NCBI GenBank assembly: GCA_910589105.1
Contig: CAJUST010000010.1
Span: forward strand, 35,184 to 99,183
DNA length: 64,000 bases
Direction: 5' to 3'
Source: an uncultured Lachnospiraceae bacterium
Lineage (GTDB): Bacteria > Bacillota > Clostridia > Lachnospirales > Lachnospiraceae
Positions 59,393 through 64,000 of the stretch are shown here, in pieces. Every line of letters begins with the position of its first letter. Positions within the stretch are counted from its first letter, which is position 1. The translations under genes and the position numbers were made by a program. Under the pieces are notes generated by a model. The model searched no databases and was not told the DNA's origin. It saw nothing but the letters and a program-made list of their open reading frames with translations.

Positions 59393-61315
59393 ATGGAAAT
59401 AAAAATACGCGTAACGAAAAAAAACTTAATATGGACTGCCGTCTTTGCGGCGGCATCTGTTTTAGCCCACTTTCTTTCAGGAATTTCCGTTTTTAATATG
59501 CTTGCTTTTATCGTTCTCTATTTTGCCACGCTGGCAACGGATATTAAAATCCATGAAAAGTTTCATTTATTCTTTACGCTGGCAATCGGGGCGGGAAGCA
59601 TACTGACGACTTGGCTGGTGCAGTACCTGCTTTTAACAGAAGATTTGCGGGATAAGATGTCGGACGAAACGTTTCTTCTAAATGTCTGCTGCTGTCTGGT
59701 CATTTATCTTGCCGTACAGATATGCGCGAATCAAATTGGCAGAACAATTATTATTTCCCATACGCTGATATTGGTATTTGCGGGAGTGAATTATTTTGTC
59801 TATGAATTTCGGGGAAATGAACTGACTTTCGGGGATTTTAAATCACTTGGCACAGGGTTAAGCGTCGCATCGAATTATCAATTTACATTAAACGCGCAGG
59901 CGATGAACGCGATTTTACTTTCCGCGGCTCTTTTTGCGGCGGCCGCAAAGTTACGCATCCGGCTGAAAAAACCTCTTTTAATGCGGTTTATCTGTCTGTC
60001 GCTTGCAGTATTTTCGATTGCTTATGTAGCGGATCGGACGGAAAATACCGTAACGGAAACATGGGAACAAAAAGGCACCTACCGGAACGGGTATCTGTTA
60101 AATTTTGCATTAAGCGTACGGGATTCTTTTGTGGAAAAGCCACAAACGTATTCGATGGAAACCGTTGCGGATTTAGAAACAAAGTATGCCAAAGCAAACC
60201 CGTCAGAGGAAAAGGAAAAACCAGTAATTATTGCCATTATGAATGAATCCTTTGCGGATTTCCGGGTTTTGGGAAATCTGGAAACCAACCAGCCGGTGAT
60301 GCCGTTTTTTGATTCTCTATCTGAAAATATCACGAAGGGTTATACACTGGCGTCTGTCTTTGGGGCGAAAACGCCAAATTCTGAATGGGAGTTTTTAACG
60401 GGAAACAGCATGGCGTTTTTACCCTCGGGTTCTGTCCCCTATCAGCAGTATGTAGATGACAAAAACGCATATTCCATCGTAGATATTTTGAAAAAAGAGG
60501 ATTATGCCTGTGTATCTATGCATCCGTACTATTCAACGGGCTGGAGCCGTGATACGGTGTATCCGAAATTCGGATTTGATGAAATGTATTTTCTGGACGA
60601 CTTTGACCAGAGCAGCCTTATGCGCAACTATGTGCCGGACGCGGTAATGTATGATAAAATCATTGAACGGTATGAATCAGGCGAAGAAAACGAAAATCTT
60701 TTCATTATGGGAATTACAATGCAAAACCATGGAGGATATCGGGATTATTTTGAAAATTTTCAGAATGACGTTTACGGAATCAATATCCGTTATCCTGATG
60801 TAAATCAGTATCTTTCCCTTGCGCATCAGTCGGATTTGGCTCTCGAAAAGTTAATCACATACTTTTCTTCCGTAGAAAAACCTGTCGTCATATGCTTTTT
60901 TGGGGATCATCAGCCAAGTTTAAATACTTCGTTTTACCGCAGGTTAAATGGAAAAGGGATTTCCGGACTTTCAATTAGCGAGCTACAGGAATTTTACCAG
61001 ACCCCGTATTTTATCTGGTCGAACTTTCCGTATGAAGGGGAAAACGTAAAATTGACGAGCTTAAACTATTTATCGGCGATGCTCTTAGAGCGCGCCGGCA
61101 TTGACCTGCCGCCGTACCAGAAATTTTTGTCGGAACTTATGCAGACGGTTCCGGCAATGAATGAACGGGCATATTTTTCTAAAAGCGCGGGACGGTATGT
61201 GCATTATGGAAAAGGTTCCAAAGAGGAAGAATTTTGGATAGAGAATTACCGTGTGTTACAGTATAATGGACTGTTCGATGAGAAAAATCAGAGCGAAGTT
61301 TTTTTTGGTGACTAA
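59393..61315 (+). CDS. LTA synthase-like sulfatase-fold membrane enzyme
   Basis: A 640-residue enzyme with five N-terminal membrane helices (~1-210) and an extracellular sulfatase-type domain. By analogy with LtaS: metal-binding Glu285 (IMNESFADF), Thr336 nucleophile (EWEFLTGNSM), His446 (TMQNHGGY) and Asp505-His506 (FFGDHQPS). It should transfer glycerol-phosphate units to make lipoteichoic acid or decorate a glycan. I start at ATG 59393 because the TTG at 59357 has no ribosome site; the ATG site is also weak. It appears to be a single-gene unit. Confidence 0.9.
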   Translation: MEIKIRVTKKNLIWTAVFAAASVLAHFLSGISVFNMLAFIVLYFATLATDIKIHEKFHLFFTLAIGAGSILTTWLVQYLLLTEDLRDKMSDETFLLNVCCCLVIYLAVQICANQIGRTIIISHTLILVFAGVNYFVYEFRGNELTFGDFKSLGTGLSVASNYQFTLNAQAMNAILLSAALFAAAAKLRIRLKKPLLMRFICLSLAVFSIAYVADRTENTVTETWEQKGTYRNGYLLNFALSVRDSFVEKPQTYSMETVADLETKYAKANPSEEKEKPVIIAIMNESFADFRVLGNLETNQPVMPFFDSLSENITKGYTLASVFGAKTPNSEWEFLTGNSMAFLPSGSVPYQQYVDDKNAYSIVDILKKEDYACVSMHPYYSTGWSRDTVYPKFGFDEMYFLDDFDQSSLMRNYVPDAVMYDKIIERYESGEENENLFIMGITMQNHGGYRDYFENFQNDVYGINIRYPDVNQYLSLAHQSDLALEKLITYFSSVEKPVVICFFGDHQPSLNTSFYRRLNGKGISGLSISELQEFYQTPYFIWSNFPYEGENVKLTSLNYLSAMLLERAGIDLPPYQKFLSELMQTVPAMNERAYFSKSAGRYVHYGKGSKEEEFWIENYRVLQYNGLFDEKNQSEVFFGD

Positions 61316-61411
61316 AAACAGCCTTTTGGCGCCATTTGCTTTAACTTTGAAAAAATTTTGCCGATATATAGTACAGAATATTTTACTGGCAATTATGGAC
61401 AGGAGGTAAGT

Positions 61412-62311
61412 ATGAAAATTTTGCAGAAAGATCACACACTATTCTTAGGAAATCCATTTTTCCAAAATCCGAAACAAGCGAACGCGGACAAACTTGCCCA
61501 GAGGAAACAGCTTCACAGAAAAGAAGCTATGCACGTAGTGACTTCTACTTTTCAGGCAGAAAAGAGACGGGACGAAGAAGGCGAGGGCAAACTAAACGAA
61601 CATATCCGTATGCTCCAGAAAGAAAATGAAAGCTATAACGCTTTTATAAATGACGCAAAAGACCAGATGGATCAGCTTGCGGAAGAATATGGCGTTGACA
61701 AAGACAGTCAGGAACAGAAAGATTTAGAAATCCTCAAAAAACTGCAAGACAAACTGCCATTAACGGAAGATGAAGCGAAACGCATGCCAGAGCTTGGTGA
61801 AATGACGGAATATCAGAAACAGGCGTTAGAACTGCACAAGCAGGCAGGCAGCTATAAGAAAAAAATGGAGGATAACCAGTCTCAGATTAAAGGAGACACA
61901 CAAGCAATCCGCTCCATGAAAATTGAAAAATTAAAATCTAAGGCGATGGTAGAGGCGCAGCAGGCAAAAGAGGATATTATGGATGCGGCGTCCAAAGAAG
62001 CGGTCGCAATGATGATTCAGGATGCAAAAGAAACGCTTGATGAGAAAGCGGAAGAAATCAAAGAAGAAGCGGAAAAAAGAGAAGAAAAGAAAGAAGAACA
62101 AGAAGAACGCATCGAAGCCGCCAAGGAGACAAAGACGGAAGCGGAAGCTGCGGCGGAGAATGTCCGTGAAAAAACAGCGGAAATGACAAAACAGACGCTG
62201 GATGGCGAAGACATTTCCCGTGAAATAGATGAAGAAGTTAAAAAACTGATGGAAGAAGAAAATCTTTTACTTGAAGATTTAAAAGGCATCTCACTAGACG
62301 CGAAAGCTTAA
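61412..62311 (+). CDS. Cytoplasmic coiled-coil protein of unknown function
   Basis: A 300-residue highly charged protein. The ATG at 61412 is chosen since AGGAGGTAAGT precedes it. After a short N-terminal part (FLGNPFFQNPKQANADK) almost all of the chain is predicted helical coiled coil, rich in Glu, Lys, Gln and Ala (EEIKEEAEKREEKKEEQEER). No membrane segment, signal peptide or enzymatic motif. It might be a structural or assembly factor; function unknown. Confidence 0.8.
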   Translation: MKILQKDHTLFLGNPFFQNPKQANADKLAQRKQLHRKEAMHVVTSTFQAEKRRDEEGEGKLNEHIRMLQKENESYNAFINDAKDQMDQLAEEYGVDKDSQEQKDLEILKKLQDKLPLTEDEAKRMPELGEMTEYQKQALELHKQAGSYKKKMEDNQSQIKGDTQAIRSMKIEKLKSKAMVEAQQAKEDIMDAASKEAVAMMIQDAKETLDEKAEEIKEEAEKREEKKEEQEERIEAAKETKTEAEAAAENVREKTAEMTKQTLDGEDISREIDEEVKKLMEEENLLLEDLKGISLDAKA

Positions 62312-62334
62312 CGCAAAGAAAAGGAAAGGCTGTC

Positions 62335-62376
62335 ACAAAATGCTGTATTTAGCAGCTATTTTTTGACAGCCTTTTT
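62335..62376. repeat. Dispersed palindromic element, copy C (short; terminator)
   Basis: AAAGGCTGTCACAAAATGCTG...AGCAGCTATTTTTTGACAGCCTTTTT. It keeps the ends of copies A and B but lacks most of the centre. It lies between convergent genes. Confidence 0.78.
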
Positions 62377-62393
62377 CATGTGAAAAGCCGGAT

Positions 62394-62762
62394 CTATTTC
62401 ACGGCAATTGCTTCAATCTCACAAAGAACGCCTTTTGGCAATTCTTTTACGGCAACACAGCTTCTGGCCGGTCTTGATGTAAAATACTCTGCATATACTT
62501 CATTGAACGCGGCAAAATCTTCCATATTGGCAAGAAAACAGGTTGTTTTGATGACATGGCAAAACCCGCTGTCTCCTGCTTCTAAAATGGCTCCGACATT
62601 TTTACAGCATTGATCTGCCTGCGCGGCAATGCCTTCGGGAATTTCTCCGGTCTCTGGAATAATGGCAATCTGTCCGGAAGTAAAAAGAAAGCCGTTTGCT
62701 TCATACCCCTGTGAATATGGGCCAATGGCCTGCGGAGCTTTTTGTGCGCTTAATTTGTTCAT
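62394..62762 (-). CDS. ridA: RidA family reactive-intermediate deaminase
   Basis: A 122-residue enzyme that hydrolyses enamine/imine intermediates released by PLP enzymes. Signature parts are AIGPYSQGYEANGFLFTSGQ, the catalytic Arg in YFTSRPARSCVAVKELPKG, and the Glu in ILCEIEAIAVK-like VLCEIEAIA. Divergent from the FMN reductase gene, with a palindrome between. Confidence 0.95.
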   Translation of the reverse strand: MNKLSAQKAPQAIGPYSQGYEANGFLFTSGQIAIIPETGEIPEGIAAQADQCCKNVGAILEAGDSGFCHVIKTTCFLANMEDFAAFNEVYAEYFTSRPARSCVAVKELPKGVLCEIEAIAVK

Positions 62763-62794
62763 AATATCCTGTCCTTTCTTTTAGTTTTATTTAT

Positions 62795-62806
62795 TTTAGC
62801 GCTAAA
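62795..62806. promoter_or_regulatory. Perfect 12-base palindrome between divergent ridA and FMN reductase genes
   Basis: TTTAGCGCTAAA is fully self-complementary. It lies ~33 bases before ridA and ~96 before the reductase, where an operator controlling one or both genes would be. The plus-strand promoter may be TAGACG-N17-TAATAT at ~62827-62855. Confidence 0.45.
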
Positions 62807-62901
62807 TGGAAGAAATTGGAATAGGGTAGACGTTTTTTAAATATTGGCGTAATATAATAATGGAAGATTTTGTTTATATTGAGAAGACGGAGGAAATGGA
62901 T

Positions 62902-63528
62902 ATGAAAGTATTATTAGTAAATGGCAGCGCAAAAGAGCATGGATGTACGGATACTGCATTACATGAGGCTGCCAAAACGTTGGAGCAGGAGGGAATTTTA
63001 ACAGAGGTTTTCTGGGTCGGAAGCGGCTCCCTCAGAGACTGCATTGGCTGTGGGCAATGCAATACGAAACAGGAAGGCTGTATTTTTGATGACGATTGTG
63101 TCAATACGCTGATAGCAAAAGCGAAAGATGCAGATGGTTTTCTATTTGGATCTCCCGTTTATTATGCGCATCCCTCTGGAAGAATCTTAAGCGTGATGGA
63201 TCGGGCATTCTATTCAGGAAAAAAAGCGTTTTTACATAAGCCCGCCGCCGCCGTTGTTTCTGCAAGACGGGCAGGCACAACCGCATCGATTGATGTGCTG
63301 AATAAGTATTTTACTTTAGCGGAGATGCCTGTAGTGTCTTCTTCTTATTGGAATATGACGCATGGGAATCAGCCGCAAGAGGTAAAAGAAGATTTGGAAG
63401 GGCTTCAAATTATGCGGAACCTTGGAAGAAATATGGCATGGCTGTTAAAGTGCATTGAATCCGGGAAAAATCAAGGAATCCTTGCTCCGGAAAATGAATA
63501 TACACATAGAACGGGTTTTATCCGGTAA
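62902..63528 (+). CDS. NADPH-dependent FMN reductase/flavodoxin-like oxidoreductase
   Basis: A 208-residue flavoprotein. I chose the ATG at 62902 (MKVLLVNGSAKEHGCTDTAL) because GGAGG lies 8 bases upstream. The N-terminal GSAKEHGCTD is the FMN phosphate loop, followed by the CIGCGQCNTKQEGCIFDDDC Cys-rich segment common in iron-sulfur flavoprotein-like members and GSPVYYAHPSG. It probably reduces flavins, quinones or nitro compounds. Confidence 0.92.
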   Translation: MKVLLVNGSAKEHGCTDTALHEAAKTLEQEGILTEVFWVGSGSLRDCIGCGQCNTKQEGCIFDDDCVNTLIAKAKDADGFLFGSPVYYAHPSGRILSVMDRAFYSGKKAFLHKPAAAVVSARRAGTTASIDVLNKYFTLAEMPVVSSSYWNMTHGNQPQEVKEDLEGLQIMRNLGRNMAWLLKCIESGKNQGILAPENEYTHRTGFIR

Positions 63529-63546
63529 CTTATCATGAAAAGCAGA

Positions 63547-63571
63547 CCGGCGCATCATTCAGATGCGCCGG
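63547..63571. terminator. Terminator between FMN reductase and small gene
   Basis: CCGGCGCATC and GATGCGCCGG form a 10-base-pair stem with a 5-base loop. U-rich tails are short on both sides (minus strand GTCTGCTTTTC). Confidence 0.6.
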
Positions 63572-63580
63572 CTGGCCTTA

Positions 63581-63775
63581 TTAATTCCCTTTACTGCTCA
63601 ATGGGTTACTCCGTTCTGTATAAAAAGGACTGTTGTCCGGAATCGGTTTGTCGGCTTTACTATATAAACTTTGCTGTTTAAGAGCCGATGACGGCGGAAT
63701 TTTTGAACCGCTTTTTTTAACCTCGGATTGTTTTCTGTGGCAGTTTGAATCTGCGCATTTTGTAGCGTCTTCCAT
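63581..63775 (-). CDS. Small 64-residue hydrophilic protein
   Basis: The ATG at 63775 is preceded by AAAGGAGG at good spacing. The product begins MEDATKCADSNCHRKQSEVK and is rich in Lys, Ser and Pro, without hydrophobic segments. Two Cys and a His (CADSNCH) near the start could bind a metal. Likely disordered. Function unknown; the strong ribosome site argues that it is a real gene. Confidence 0.65.
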   Translation of the reverse strand: MEDATKCADSNCHRKQSEVKKSGSKIPPSSALKQQSLYSKADKPIPDNSPFYTERSNPLSSKGN

Positions 63776-63868
63776 AAGAGCCTCCTTTGTTTGGTTTTTA
63801 TTAGTTTGTGGAAATCTCATTTGATTATGTATAGAATTTAAAATTTTTTATTTTTTGAAAAGAAACAC

Positions 63869-63897
63869 TGGACAAACTTAGATTAATGTGATATTAT
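63869..63897 (+). promoter_or_regulatory. Promoter of tRNA-Pro
   Basis: TGGACA, 17 bases, TATTAT, 33 bases before the tRNA 5' end. Confidence 0.78.
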
Positions 63898-63930
63898 TTA
63901 CAAGTACGTTTGAGAGAATATGGAAACTTA

Positions 63931-64000
63931 CGATGCGTGGCTCAGTTTGGTAGAGCGCTGCGTTCGGGACGCAGAGGTCGCAGGTTCAAATCCTGTCGCA
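63931..64000 (+). tRNA. tRNA-Pro (CGG), 3' end outside window
   Basis: Acceptor 5' strand CGATGCG, D-arm GCTC...GAGC, anticodon arm CTGCG-TTCGGGA-CGCAG (anticodon CGG, proline), T-arm GCAGGTTCAAATCCTGT. The window ends within the 3' acceptor strand (CGCA of CGCATCG). Confidence 0.95.

Overview
The window looks like a chromosomal segment of a spore-forming, low-GC Gram-positive gut bacterium of the Clostridia, most likely Lachnospiraceae. The supporting features are a complete spoIIA operon, a T-box leader on valS, an ECF-type vitamin transporter component, giant secreted proteins with FIVAR, Listeria-Bacteroides and BspA-like leucine-rich repeats, and a host-glycan-directed sialidase. The species cannot be fixed from the sequence alone.

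Layout. 1-2.1 kb: the 3' part of a chemoreceptor gene and an FMN-binding lipoprotein. 2.1-11 kb: a 2861-residue secreted sialidase. 11-16 kb: a distinctly AT-rich island on the minus strand with a YhdJ-like adenine methyltransferase, its presumed restriction partner (apparently frameshifted near the start), and an AgrA/AgrC-like two-component system followed by a 23-codon gene for an amphipathic peptide resembling staphylococcal delta-lysin. 16-22.7 kb: an rRNA-type methyltransferase and Mrp, then a five-gene pantothenate/CoA operon (panC-panD-coaBC-BASS transporter-ECF S component) behind a leader with an attenuator-like hairpin. 22.7-29.8 kb: a 2347-residue surface protein whose C-terminal module matches that of the sialidase. 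30-34 kb: a small XRE regulator, spoIIAA-spoIIAB-sigF, a zinc-ribbon/TPR membrane protein and a 45-residue protein. 34-37.2 kb: valS with its T-box. 37.3-41.2 kb: an SH3-NlpC/P60 cell-wall hydrolase, an ECF sigma/anti-sigma operon with two small membrane proteins, and a YbjQ-family gene under an operator-like palindrome. 41.2-46 kb: tmRNA, smpB, rnr, secG and eno. 46-50.6 kb: a membrane protein of unknown function and a TetM-like ribosomal GTPase fused to a YacP/Rae1-type NYN endoribonuclease. 50.7-63.8 kb: transporters, an NfeD-like protein, a second chemoreceptor, a patatin, a zinc-dependent phospholipase C family protein, an LTA-synthase-like enzyme, a coiled-coil protein, RidA, an FMN reductase and a 64-residue protein. 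The window ends inside a tRNA-Pro(CGG) gene.

How the parts fit. The sialidase and the surface protein share a LamG-like domain, a small beta domain and a Lys-rich LRR tail, which suggests a common way of reaching or binding the cell surface. rnr, smpB and tmRNA form the ribosome-rescue set, and the GTPase-NYN fusion may be a further factor acting at the ribosomal A site. The pantothenate operon has panC and panD but no panB or panE, and carries two transporters instead, which suggests scavenging of pantoate and pantothenate.

Most interesting for follow-up: the delta-lysin-like peptide beside the Agr-like sensor pair, the GTPase-NYN fusion, the pan leader, the shared C-terminal module, and a dispersed palindromic element present three times.
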